Of a stretch of 64,000 nt of DNA, positions 1-8,022 are shown piece by piece. Numbering within the stretch: the stretch's first letter is position 1; each line of letters starts with the position of its first letter. The position numbers were made by a program, and so were the translations under genes. The notes below the pieces were generated by a model. The model was not told the origin of the DNA and did no database searches. It worked only from the letters and a program-made list of their open reading frames with translations. The DNA is from Bacillota bacterium (GTDB lineage Bacteria > Bacillota > UBA4882 > UBA8346), in NCBI GenBank assembly GCA_023402395.1, contig JAEYGI010000050.1:62001-126000 (forward strand), in the 5' to 3' direction.

Positions 1-106
1 TGGTCAACAGTTTGGCGAGCGGGTGGCGTTGATGGATCACCGTATGTTGCAACGCCAATGATTCAAGAAACCGGAACTGAGCCGCGGTGGCCGATAAATC
101 CGACAT
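1..106 (-). CDS. nikQ: ECF transporter transmembrane (T) component, NikQ/CbiQ family, N-terminal fragment
   Basis: This is the first 35 codons of a gene that runs off the left edge. The ATG at 106 follows a GGGAGGA ribosome binding site at good spacing. The peptide includes the stretch ALQHTVIHQRHPLAKLLT, which resembles the N-terminus of CbiQ/NikQ, the transmembrane coupling subunit of energy-coupling-factor metal transporters. It lies just downstream of nikMN on the same strand, the usual order M-N-Q-O, so an ATPase gene (nikO/cbiO) is expected beyond the window. Family assignment rests on context plus a short N-terminus. Nickel rather than cobalt is inferred from the operator upstream of nikMN. 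Confidence 0.7.
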   Translation of the reverse strand, partial: MSDLSATAAQFRFLESLALQHTVIHQRHPLAKLLT

Positions 107-170
107 TGACCGAATCCTCCCTTTCGCCATCCATTCTTATATTCTCACACATCGCCGGTTGAAAAGCAAG

Positions 171-190
171 CGGGGACCCAGAGGTCCCCG
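171..190. other. 8-bp stem-loop between nikMN and nikQ
   Basis: A perfect inverted repeat, CGGGGACC (171-178) and GGTCCCCG (183-190), has a four-base loop. It lies in the 112-bp gap between nikMN and nikQ. No clean T-run follows on the minus strand, so it looks more like a processing or expression-balancing hairpin than a strong terminator. Confidence 0.5.
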
Positions 191-218
191 TTAGAATCGC
201 CGTCCGTGAACTAATAAT

Positions 219-1256
219 TCAAGCTCTTTTTTTGACGCGGCGTAATCCAAATCCGATCAACGCGGCCAATAACAGCGTCAAACCGCCACCCACCAGCCCC
301 GCTACGCTGGTTCCGCCGTTAACGGCGGGCCAGGATTCCGGCCCCGCCTCGGCTTCAGCCGGCTTCGGCTCCGCCGCTTCTTTAAAACCGTAATCGGGCA
401 AAAAAGCGATTTTTTCCCGCCAATCGGAGAGAAACTCATGAATGCCGCCAGAATTCTTCAGCTCATCGGTTCCGGCCGTTTTGGCGATCGACCATTCGAG
501 CCCGTCGGGATGGACGGACGCGAACCACGATAAAGCGCCGCCGGTCAGAACCGCCGCCAGCGCCAGGCCGGCCAGGACCTTTTTAATGGCAATCCCGCCG
601 TAGCCTTCTCCGGCGGCGGTCCGCTCCAGAATCTCGGGCCGGGCCTTCCAGACGAAGGTAACGACGGCAGCCGTAATCAACCCTTCCACTACTCCGATGG
701 CCAAATGAATCGGTTGCATCAACAGCACAAACGTTGGAAACGGCAATTCGCTTCGGCCGGATAACAGCGTCTCCAGCACCACGCTGAAAGCGCCCAATTG
801 CAATCCGATCACCGACGCCAGCATTGCTCCGGTAACAATCCGGCCCGGCGTAACCGTTTTGCGGATGAAGGGTTTAAAAAGCAACGGATAAGCAATGAAA
901 CAACCATAGAAACCCATATTAAAAATATTGCAGCCTAAAGCGAGCAGGCCCCCGTCGGCGAAGAACAACGCCTGAACGGCTAAGATCGAGGCCATGGTCA
1001 ACAAACCGGCGTAGGGTCCCAATAAAATGGCAAGGATCAATCCTCCCCCCAGATGGCCGCTGGAACCGGTCCCCGGAATCGTAAAATTGATCATTTGCGC
1101 CGCAAAGACAAAAGCGCCCAAAACGCCCATCAGTGGAATCTTCTTGTCGTCCAGATCGACTTGGGCGCGGCGGGCCGAATAAGCGGCCAATCCGGCCGTT
1201 GCCGCCCACATCGTTCCCCCCACCGCCGGCGAGATTAAAGCATCCGCCATATGCAT
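219..1256 (-). CDS. nikMN: NikMN: fused substrate-specific ECF nickel transporter subunit (CbiM/NikM plus PDGLE/NikN domain)
   Basis: This is the substrate-binding membrane component of an ECF transporter for nickel or cobalt. The N-terminal part (about residues 1-205) is a CbiM-type multi-helix domain. A linker and one further helix lead to a PDGLEWS motif near residue 250, the signature of the NikN/PDGLE partner, and the protein ends in a second hydrophobic helix. The start is the ATG at 1256, giving Met-His-Met, because the family uses an N-terminal Met-His with His2 binding metal. An AGGAAG ribosome binding site precedes it; the upstream in-frame GTG at 1265 overlaps that site. nikQ follows. 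A NikR-like operator overlaps the promoter, favouring nickel over cobalt. 345 residues. Confidence 0.88.
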   Translation of the reverse strand: MHMADALISPAVGGTMWAATAGLAAYSARRAQVDLDDKKIPLMGVLGAFVFAAQMINFTIPGTGSSGHLGGGLILAILLGPYAGLLTMASILAVQALFFADGGLLALGCNIFNMGFYGCFIAYPLLFKPFIRKTVTPGRIVTGAMLASVIGLQLGAFSVVLETLLSGRSELPFPTFVLLMQPIHLAIGVVEGLITAAVVTFVWKARPEILERTAAGEGYGGIAIKKVLAGLALAAVLTGGALSWFASVHPDGLEWSIAKTAGTDELKNSGGIHEFLSDWREKIAFLPDYGFKEAAEPKPAEAEAGPESWPAVNGGTSVAGLVGGGLTLLLAALIGFGLRRVKKRA

Positions 1257-1280
1257 CAAAATCACTTCCTATGTAAAATT

Positions 1281-1326
1281 GTATTACTACTTTAAAAATA
1301 GTAACACTGTAAGAATAGGAAGTCAA
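1281..1326 (-). promoter_or_regulatory. nikMN promoter overlapped by a NikR-type operator
   Basis: On the minus strand a -35 TTGACT (plus 1321-1326) and -10 TACTAT (plus 1298-1303) are separated by 17 bp. A 27-bp interrupted palindrome, GTATTAC-N13-GTAACAC (1281-1307), covers the -10. From memory, the consensus reported for NikR in Deltaproteobacteria is GTGTTAC-N13/14-GTAACAC, so this differs at one arm position. Repression of nickel uptake by nickel-loaded NikR is inferred; no nikR gene is in the window. Confidence 0.7.
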
Positions 1327-1425
1327 GGAAGATACCAAATCTTTTTCTTTTCGATTATTTTATGTGTTATATTTCAAACGCTATTAATACGGTCATTGTC
1401 GGCGAGCGGCTTTATCACCAGGCTG

Positions 1426-2082
1426 CTACCCAATCACCGCGATATAGCCGAACATCAGCCAGAAATGACAGAAGCTCCCCAGCAGGACAAACAGGTGAAA
1501 AATTTCATGGAACCCGAATACTCCGGGCCAGGGGTCGGGTTTTTTGAGACCATAGATCACCGCGCCCACAGTGTAAAACAAGCCGCCCGCCAATAACCAG
1601 AGCAACCCGCCGACCCGCAGCACCTGAACCAACGGCCAGACCGCCACGATCACCAGCCAACCCATGGCCATGTAAAGCGCGGTGCTTACCCAGCGCGGCG
1701 CTTTAAACCAGATCAGTTTGAAACCGATTCCGGACAGCGCCAAACCCCAGATGCAACCGAACAGGCTCCAGCCCCAGGGGCCGCGCAACGGCACCAGACA
1801 AATCGGAGTATAGGTGCCGGCGATCAGGATAAAGATCATGACATGGTCCAACTTGCGTAAAATACGCGTCCCCGCTTCGGAAAGGGGCAGCCAGTGATAC
1901 AGCGTGCTGGCGGTATACAGCAGAATCATGCTGGCGCCGAAGATGGCAAAGGTCACCACGTGCCAAGGTTTCCCGGCCACCGCCGCCCGGTAGACCAGCA
2001 AAATCAGCCCAATGACGGACAGAATCACCCCGATCAGATGGGTCAGGCCACTGATGGGGTCCTTCAATGAAGATGACGACAT
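1426..2082 (-). CDS. Hemolysin III / PAQR family membrane protein
   Basis: A 218-residue, very hydrophobic protein with about seven predicted transmembrane segments, the normal size for bacterial hemolysin III (YqfA) proteins. Family marks are visible: a Ser-(x)n-His near residues 59-63 (STLYHW), an LDH motif near residue 78 (KLDHVMIFIL), and the C-terminal HEIFHLFVLLGSFCH segment. These residues make the metal site of the PAQR superfamily. The bacterial role is poorly defined, possibly a membrane hydrolase or lipid-homeostasis factor. The ATG at 2082 follows AGGGAG. The gene stands alone, with the nickel operon downstream and a 600-bp non-coding gap upstream. Confidence 0.88.
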   Translation of the reverse strand: MSSSSLKDPISGLTHLIGVILSVIGLILLVYRAAVAGKPWHVVTFAIFGASMILLYTASTLYHWLPLSEAGTRILRKLDHVMIFILIAGTYTPICLVPLRGPWGWSLFGCIWGLALSGIGFKLIWFKAPRWVSTALYMAMGWLVIVAVWPLVQVLRVGGLLWLLAGGLFYTVGAVIYGLKKPDPWPGVFGFHEIFHLFVLLGSFCHFWLMFGYIAVIG

Positions 2083-2680
2083 GAAATTCTCTCCCTTACA
2101 ACCGGCCGTAATTCCCGGCGCTAATCCTTTTTTTCAATCATACCATTCGCGATCCGAACCCAATTCCCTGGTTTCCCGGAAAAAATCACGGCGGCTGATT
2201 TCAGCCGCAGTTAAGCGATATCGCCAACCGCACCGGACCACTTCATTCGCGATGAATCGAGCGACTGTCCCGTTGGGTAAGCGTTGAACCTCTTTTTCAA
2301 ACCGAACATCCCGATTCAGAACCCAAAAATCTTCATTTTGTTGCCGAATCGAAAGGTTTCGAAAGCAAACGAAAGCATTTTGTTGTCTAATCGAAAGTAT
2401 TCGAAAGCAAACGAAAGGTTTTAGCAACTAAATAGGCAGCGGCAAAGAGTTTCCGGGCCATTCCGATCCCCGCCCCACTAAGTTCCCTAATTGGGATAAA
2501 TCATTAAACTCTTGAAAAAGCCGGGCTACTTGTTGCCCCGGATCGATGAGGCGTTGCGTCAGGGGAAAAACGGTTGCGAACGATGAAGGAGCCTATGGAA
2601 AAGATGGATGGGATCACGGGTGGCTTGGACGGGCGGTGGCCGGTTCCATAATGTTTTTGAATCGTCAAGATCTCCGCGGC
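2083..2680. other. Non-coding gap with an orphan operator-like array
   Basis: About 600 bp lie between the hemolysin III start and the pucR stop. The clear content is the 42-bp tandem duplication at 2334-2417. A 97-codon minus-strand frame at 2134-2427 includes those repeats, but its 14-residue repeats are a by-product of the 42-bp period and I do not accept it as a gene. I saw no strong terminator or promoter elsewhere in the gap. Confidence 0.5.
2334..2417. repeat. Two tandem 42-bp units carrying six CGAAAG motifs at 10-bp steps (DeoR-type operator array?)
   Basis: Unit 1 (2334-2375) and unit 2 (2376-2417) differ at only a few positions. CGAAAG occurs at 2350, 2360 and 2370, then at 2392, 2402 and 2412, exactly 10 bp apart within each unit, so all copies in a unit fall on one DNA face. 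Direct CTTTCG-type repeats at helical spacing are typical of operators for DeoR-family sugar repressors such as AgaR. No DeoR gene or sugar operon is adjacent. The nearest start is the hemolysin III gene, about 250 bp away. Confidence 0.6.
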
Positions 2681-3910
2681 TCAATCGATCTGGCCCAAAA
2701 GTTTTCCGATCTTCAACGCCAACTGCAGATTGAAACAATCTTCGGCGTTGTTGATCTTGAAACCGGACACTTCTTCAATTTTTTGCAGCCGGTACGTCAG
2801 CGTGTTCCGATGGATGAACAAGCGGCCGGCGGTGACGATCAAACTACCTTTCTCCTCCAAAAAGATGGCCAGGGTTTTGACGAGATTGGTCCCGTTGTGC
2901 CGGTCGTACTGGAGCAATTCCCCCAACATCTCCTGAAAAATGGACTCCAGCCCCTTGCGGTCGTTGCAATTCAGCAACAACCGGTAGACTCCCAGTTTCT
3001 TAAAAAAACAGGTCGAATTTTTCCGCTCATTCAATTTGGCCACTCGCAGCGCCTGTTCGGCTTCGTGCAGGCTTTGCTTCATATCCTTGAGATCCTGATA
3101 GCAGTTGCCGATCCCCACACTCACCGTGAGTCCGTATAACTGTTCCGTCACGTTCTTACGGATGTCGTCCACCAATTTTTTGATGTTCCGGTCATCGTTT
3201 TCCCCGCCGGGCACCAGCATGATGATGGAATCGCTTCTCGGCATGGCCAGCGCTTGCTGATTATTTTTGGACAGAGCGCGCCGCACCACTTTTTGGAACT
3301 CACTTTTGAGGCGCAGGACCGCGTACTCATCCTTACCGCCCTTATCCTTCAAAAACGCCTCAAAATCATCGAGATCGGCGATGAGGACCCGTTGCGGAAC
3401 CGCTAGATCGTAGCCGTGAAGGGCGGTAATCTTGACGAAACTGTCCGGGGACTCGAACTTGCTGAACAGAATATTTTCCAACAGATTCTGCAGCGACTGT
3501 TCCTCCATCTCCTTCATAATGATGGCGCTGCAGATCTCATGCGACACTTCGACCAGCTTGACTTCCCACGGCAGTTCGAAAAGGGGCATCTTCAACTGGT
3601 TGGCCAGTTGCAGGGACTGATCGTCAATGTTTTGGATATAGGGACCGATGAAGATCACGATCCCGGCAATATTCTTCGCGGCTACGCTGCGGATCAGTTC
3701 CGTCAACCGGCCGGCGTTCTCGCGCAGTCCGATTCCGGTCAAAAACAGCAGTTCGCCGCCGTTCAACCAATGGGCGACTTGAAGCGCATCCTCCAGAACT
3801 TCCGCCGTATAGACCCAGCGGATATTCCGGTCCAGTCCGTCAGCGCCAGCCACTAACCGGATCTGCCGCAATGATGGTAAATTAACGAGATCGCCGCAGC
3901 GCACCGCCAT
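2681..3910 (-). CDS. PucR family transcriptional regulator
   Basis: A 409-residue regulator. Residues about 1-125 match the PucR N-terminal ligand-sensing domain (LVAGADGLDRNIRWVY, then GGELLFLTG). A GGDEF-like middle domain follows (about 160-300). A C-terminal PucR helix-turn-helix lies near residues 345-405, with the hallmark FIHRNTLTYRLQKIEE. PucR/CdaR proteins usually activate purine, polyamine or amino-acid catabolic genes. Being the last gene of the putrescine operon, 12 bp after gabT, it probably controls this pathway, with putrescine, GABA or a semialdehyde as possible ligand (inference). The ATG at 3910 is preceded by GAGGAAGG. Confidence 0.88.
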   Translation of the reverse strand: MAVRCGDLVNLPSLRQIRLVAGADGLDRNIRWVYTAEVLEDALQVAHWLNGGELLFLTGIGLRENAGRLTELIRSVAAKNIAGIVIFIGPYIQNIDDQSLQLANQLKMPLFELPWEVKLVEVSHEICSAIIMKEMEEQSLQNLLENILFSKFESPDSFVKITALHGYDLAVPQRVLIADLDDFEAFLKDKGGKDEYAVLRLKSEFQKVVRRALSKNNQQALAMPRSDSIIMLVPGGENDDRNIKKLVDDIRKNVTEQLYGLTVSVGIGNCYQDLKDMKQSLHEAEQALRVAKLNERKNSTCFFKKLGVYRLLLNCNDRKGLESIFQEMLGELLQYDRHNGTNLVKTLAIFLEEKGSLIVTAGRLFIHRNTLTYRLQKIEEVSGFKINNAEDCFNLQLALKIGKLLGQID

Positions 3911-3922
3911 CGGGTCCCTTCC

Positions 3923-5269
3923 TCACGACAGGCACTGGTCAACTGCCTCTTCCAGTCGATCCAGCCCGAAATTCAACTGTTCCTCGGTGATGACCAGCGG
4001 CGGCAGAAAGCGGATGACATTGCTGAAAATGCCGGCGCTGATAAAGATGACCCCTTTTTGATAGGCATGGTGAATGATCTGTTTGACCAATTCCGGGGCT
4101 GGCTCTTTACTCCGGCGGTCCTTCACCAATTCGATGCCGTACATCGCGCCCAGCCCTCGGAAGTCGCCGACTGCTTCGTACTTGTCCTTCAACCGTTGCA
4201 GCCTGGTTTGAATGACGGTTCCGATCCGCGCGGCCTTCCCGGCCAGATCCTTAGCGCGAATGACGTTGATCACTTCCAGGCCGGCGGCGCAACCCAAGGG
4301 GCTGCCGCCGAAGGTGCCGCCGATCTCGCCCGGATTGGGGGCATCCATGATTGCGGCCTTGCCGACTACCGCGCTGATCGGCACACCGGCGGCGATCGAT
4401 TTGGATAAGGTCATCAGATCCGGTTCCAGGCCGAAATGTTCGGCGGCAAAGAGCTTACCGGTCCGGGCAAACCCGGTCTGGACCTCATCCACGACCAGCA
4501 CGATTCCATTTTCACGGCAAATGGCCTGTAAAGCCGGGAGAAACTCCGGGGGCGGAACGATAAACCCGCCTTCCCCCTGAATCGGCTCGGCAATCAGCAC
4601 GGCAACGTGATCCGCCGGCAGCTCGCTCTTTAGAAGCGTCCGCAGCTTTTCGGCGCAGGCCAGGCCGCAGCCGGGATAGGAACTGCCCAACGGACAACGG
4701 TAGCAATAGGCGGAGGGCACCTTGAAAACCTCCGGGCAAAACGGGCCGAACCGGTTCTTATACGGTTTGACTTTCCCGGTGAGGGTCATGGCCATGTAAG
4801 TCCGGCCGTGAAAAGCGCTCTCCAGCGCCAGAACTCCGGTTTTTCCGGTATGACGCCGCGCGATTTTAATGGAGTTTTCCACCGCTTCGGCCCCGCTGTT
4901 GGCGAACATCGCCTTTTTCGGAAAATCGCCCGGGGTGATCCGGGTCAGCTCTTCCGCCAGGGCCACGTATGGTTCGTACATTTCCACATGAAAACAGGGG
5001 TGGATATACTTCTCAACCTGTCTTTTAATGGCGTTTACCACATCCGGATCGCAATGGCCGACATTTTGGACGCCGATCCCGGCGGCAAAATCAACGAACA
5101 CGTTCCCGTCCACATCCTTGACCAATGCTCCGCCGGCTTCTGCCACGAAGATCCCGGTACTGTTACTGACCCCTCTGGCCACGAACCGTTCCCTCCGGCT
5201 TCCCAACTCCCGCGACTTCGGTCCCGGCATTTCAGCCGTTACAATCCGCGCGTTTTGTTCCTGAATCAT
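3923..5269 (-). CDS. gabT: 4-aminobutyrate aminotransferase (class III, PLP)
   Basis: A 448-residue class III aminotransferase. It shows the glycine-rich NSGAEAVENSIK cofactor loop, the VDEVQTGFART motif with the PLP-nitrogen aspartate, and the PLP lysine in LMTLSKSIAAGVP. Its likely reaction moves the amino group of GABA to 2-oxoglutarate, giving succinic semialdehyde, as the third step of putrescine breakdown here. Alternatives are 5-aminovalerate or another omega-amino acid transaminase. The ATG at 5269 is chosen because GGGGTG lies just before it; the in-frame TTG at 5284 overlaps that site. A CYRCPLG...GCGLAC cysteine cluster in the middle is typical of a GabT subgroup. It lies between the iron alcohol dehydrogenase and pucR. 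Confidence 0.85.
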   Translation of the reverse strand: MIQEQNARIVTAEMPGPKSRELGSRRERFVARGVSNSTGIFVAEAGGALVKDVDGNVFVDFAAGIGVQNVGHCDPDVVNAIKRQVEKYIHPCFHVEMYEPYVALAEELTRITPGDFPKKAMFANSGAEAVENSIKIARRHTGKTGVLALESAFHGRTYMAMTLTGKVKPYKNRFGPFCPEVFKVPSAYCYRCPLGSSYPGCGLACAEKLRTLLKSELPADHVAVLIAEPIQGEGGFIVPPPEFLPALQAICRENGIVLVVDEVQTGFARTGKLFAAEHFGLEPDLMTLSKSIAAGVPISAVVGKAAIMDAPNPGEIGGTFGGSPLGCAAGLEVINVIRAKDLAGKAARIGTVIQTRLQRLKDKYEAVGDFRGLGAMYGIELVKDRRSKEPAPELVKQIIHHAYQKGVIFISAGIFSNVIRFLPPLVITEEQLNFGLDRLEEAVDQCLS

Positions 5270-5320
5270 TTTCGTACACCCCAATCGTATCGTATAAACC
5301 GGGAACGCCCGGAGCGGGCG

Positions 5321-6472
5321 TCACAGGCAGCTTAGATATAATTCCTTAATCTCCTGAAGCGTGGGTACTTTAGGACTGTTATCCAATGCGTAACGCATGG
5401 TTTTCTCACTGTTTTCCGCGAGCCAGTCCACCATTTCCCGCTCGACGCCCAATCCCGTGAGGTCCGGGGTTAGATTGACCCGGTCCAGCAGCCGCCGGAC
5501 AGCGCCAATACTCGCCTCCGCCGCCTCTGGCAGCGTTTTTCCGGAAACATCCGCTCCCATAACCGCCGCAACCTCGGCAAACTTCTCCGGCGAAGCCGGA
5601 TAGGAAAACTCCATGAACCGGACCAGCATGGCGGCCAGTCCCACACCGTGGGTTACATCCAGGAGGCCGCTGACCGGATGCTCCAGCCCGTGCAGCAAGG
5701 CTACTCCGGCGCTGTCAATGATCATTCCGCCCAACGTGTTGGCCATGGCTACCGCTTCCCAGGCTTCGATATCCGAAGGGTCCTGATAGACCCGGGGCAG
5801 ATACCGGTTAATCCAGCCGATGGCTTTGACGGCCATGGCGTCGGTGAGGGGATTGGCCCGCTTGGACACGAAACCCTCCAGCGCGTGACAGAGAACATCA
5901 AGCCCGGTGGCGGCGATCACCGCAGGGGGCAGGGTCATCATCAACTCCGGATCGATAATTGACGCTTTAGGATACAGCCACGGCGATTTTAACGATTTCT
6001 TATCCTTAGTCAGCGGATGGGTCAAAACCGCCAGGCTGTCTCCCTCGCTGCCGGTGCCCGCCGTGGTGGTCACCGCGATAATCGGCAACGCGCCCACACC
6101 CGGCTTGCCATAGATATATTCGGAAAGGTCGCCGGAGTTAACGGCCGCGAACGCAATCCCCTTGGCCGCGTCCAACGCGCTTCCGCCGCCGATCCCGACG
6201 ATAACGTCGGATTTTTCGGCCAAAGCGATCTGGGCTCCGGCTTGAATCGTGGTGGTCAACGGGTTGGATTCCACCCGGTCGAAGATGACCGCTTCGATCC
6301 GGCTCCGCTCCAGGCCGGCCAGAGCCCGGTCCAATACTCCGGTGGCTCTGGCGCTGTTCCGGCCGGTGACGATCAACGCTTTCCGGCCGTAGTCGGAGAC
6401 GACCTCCCCGAGCCGGTCCAACTTGCCGCGGCCGAAGATCAGCCGAATTGGAAGGCAATATTCAAAGTCCAT
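5321..6472 (-). CDS. Iron-containing alcohol dehydrogenase, probable succinic semialdehyde reductase (4-hydroxybutyrate dehydrogenase)
   Basis: A 383-residue group III (iron) alcohol dehydrogenase. The NAD-binding GIGGGSALDAAKG and TTAGTGSE motifs and the metal-ligand histidines in DVLCHALEGF and LLHGLEHPVSG...DVTHGVGL are present. Placed directly before gabT in a putrescine operon, it most likely reduces succinic semialdehyde to 4-hydroxybutyrate, disposing of electrons anaerobically. Substrate is inferred from context; 1,3-propanediol or lactaldehyde oxidoreductases have the same fold. The start is the ATG at 6472, eight bases after GAGGAGA; the in-frame TTG at 6490 would place that ribosome binding site inside the protein. 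Confidence 0.82.
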   Translation of the reverse strand: MDFEYCLPIRLIFGRGKLDRLGEVVSDYGRKALIVTGRNSARATGVLDRALAGLERSRIEAVIFDRVESNPLTTTIQAGAQIALAEKSDVIVGIGGGSALDAAKGIAFAAVNSGDLSEYIYGKPGVGALPIIAVTTTAGTGSEGDSLAVLTHPLTKDKKSLKSPWLYPKASIIDPELMMTLPPAVIAATGLDVLCHALEGFVSKRANPLTDAMAVKAIGWINRYLPRVYQDPSDIEAWEAVAMANTLGGMIIDSAGVALLHGLEHPVSGLLDVTHGVGLAAMLVRFMEFSYPASPEKFAEVAAVMGADVSGKTLPEAAEASIGAVRRLLDRVNLTPDLTGLGVEREMVDWLAENSEKTMRYALDNSPKVPTLQEIKELYLSCL

Positions 6473-6624
6473 CAGGTGAACTCTCCTCAAGCGATTTTAA
6501 GTTTTTTTAACCCTAGGAGTCTGTGCGTGTATTCGAAACCGCCGCAACATATGGTATATTGTGCCGGAAAATTATACATTAGCTTGTGTTTTATATCCAG
6601 GAAAAGGATTACGCGCACAAGCTC

Positions 6625-8013
6625 CTAGATCCACCGCCACAACCGCTTCTCCGCCCGGGCGGCCCGGCCGGGAACAGCCCCTTCCGCCAGTTTCCCCGCT
6701 TCGGCCACGACGACGCCGTTGACGACCACCCAGTCGATCCCCTCGGGCGAAGCGTCGGGAACCCCAAAGCCAAGGTAATTGGCGCGATCGGCGATCCGTT
6801 GCGGATCAAAGATTACCAGGTCCGCATCGGCTCCGATGCGCAGCCGGCCTTTATTTTTCAATCCCAACCGCTCGGCCGGGAGGATGGTGGATTTGCGGAC
6901 GGCGTCCATCAAGGAAATTTTCCCGCATTCCCGGACCGCCGTTTGGAACAAACGCGGAAACGTTCCCGCATCTTGGGGATGGCCGGTCCCGGGTTCGGGA
7001 CGGCCAATCCCGCCGTCACTGGAGACCATGACATACTCCGGTTCCAGCGCTTCCAGGACTTCCACCGCTTGGCCGGCGAAGGCCAGCACCACCGTTTCGG
7101 GATCGTTCGCCCGCAATTCCAGGAACAACTCCCGGTTCAACCGTAGTCCGGCCCGGCTTCCGGTCACCGCATAGAGGTCGGAGTATTCACAGCCCCATTT
7201 CTCCACGCAGCCCTCGTCAAACACCGGCGTGCCGATGAACGTCGCGAAAGCGTGGTACAGGCCGCTGTCAGCGGCGATATCCAGTCCGCTTCCGATCGCC
7301 GCGCCGATGATCTCCAGCGCTTCAGTCATCATTCCCATCCCCACCTGATAGGTAAGATGGGATATCTGCAACGGAGCGCCGGTCGCTTGGGTAATGCCGA
7401 TCGCTTCCCTGAGCGCGGCCAGCCCGGCCCAGGAATCGGTCCGGAGATGGACCGCCACCAGCTTTCCATAGCGGGCCGCCACGCGGCTGAGGGCCAGGAT
7501 TTCCTCGGTTGACGTTCCGGGAGCGTACTCCAGCCCGAACGAAAGACCCGCCGCGCCATCGGCGAAGGCTTGCTCCGCCAGGGCGGTCATCCTCCCGATC
7601 TGATCGGGAGTGGCGGGCAGGCGCGGATTGACCGCCCCCACCCGTTCCCGCAATCCGAAGGAATGGCCGATCAGCATCGCTTGATTCAGAGGAAAACCGT
7701 CCTGATCCAGCCGGTCGAAGAAGGGCCCCAACTCGACCGGACCCAAGCCGCAGTTTCCCCCCACCGAAGTGGTGACACCTTGCCGCACCATGCATTCAGC
7801 CGCATAGCCGTACCCATCCACATGGGCATGAATATCGATGAAGCCAGGGCAGACGATCTTCAGCGCGGCGTCGATCTCGCGCTCCCCCCGAATCTCGGCC
7901 CGGGTTATCGCCGCGATCCTCCCGTTTTGAATCCCGAGATTGGCCACGGTGATCCGCCGGCTTTCCGGATCGAGTAGCGTCCCGTTGTTGACGACCAGTT
8001 CAAAATTGCTCAT
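6625..8013 (-). CDS. D-aminoacylase-like amidohydrolase
   Basis: A 462-residue metal-dependent amidohydrolase of the N-acyl-D-amino-acid deacylase family. The HAH pair lies at about residues 62-64, the metal-bridging cysteine in GGNCGLG near 88, further ligands in VAVHLRTDS and QISHLTY, and the catalytic aspartate in VSSDGGIG followed by the family EPGTGHPQ. It probably hydrolyses an N-acyl or cyclic amide bond. Its place between potD and the iron alcohol dehydrogenase suggests it frees an acylated polyamine or a GABA or lactam derivative, but no sequence feature proves this. It starts 9 bp after potD, with no clear ribosome binding site, so it may be translationally coupled. Confidence 0.75.
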   Translation of the reverse strand: MSNFELVVNNGTLLDPESRRITVANLGIQNGRIAAITRAEIRGEREIDAALKIVCPGFIDIHAHVDGYGYAAECMVRQGVTTSVGGNCGLGPVELGPFFDRLDQDGFPLNQAMLIGHSFGLRERVGAVNPRLPATPDQIGRMTALAEQAFADGAAGLSFGLEYAPGTSTEEILALSRVAARYGKLVAVHLRTDSWAGLAALREAIGITQATGAPLQISHLTYQVGMGMMTEALEIIGAAIGSGLDIAADSGLYHAFATFIGTPVFDEGCVEKWGCEYSDLYAVTGSRAGLRLNRELFLELRANDPETVVLAFAGQAVEVLEALEPEYVMVSSDGGIGRPEPGTGHPQDAGTFPRLFQTAVRECGKISLMDAVRKSTILPAERLGLKNKGRLRIGADADLVIFDPQRIADRANYLGFGVPDASPEGIDWVVVNGVVVAEAGKLAEGAVPGRAARAEKRLWRWI

Positions 8014-8022
8014 TATTATCGG

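Noticed and set aside
1266..1425. Cobalamin or NiCo riboswitch upstream of nikMN
   Set aside because: The leader is short and AT-rich, and a transcription-factor operator at the promoter explains regulation. No riboswitch core was recognised.
2134..2427. 97-codon minus frame with a repeated 14-residue block
   Set aside because: The repeat is the 42-bp operator-like duplication read in frame. No ribosome binding site or family resemblance was seen.
2546..3139. 197-codon plus frame opposite pucR
   Set aside because: It is antisense to the conserved PucR C-terminal domain, with no family motif or start site.
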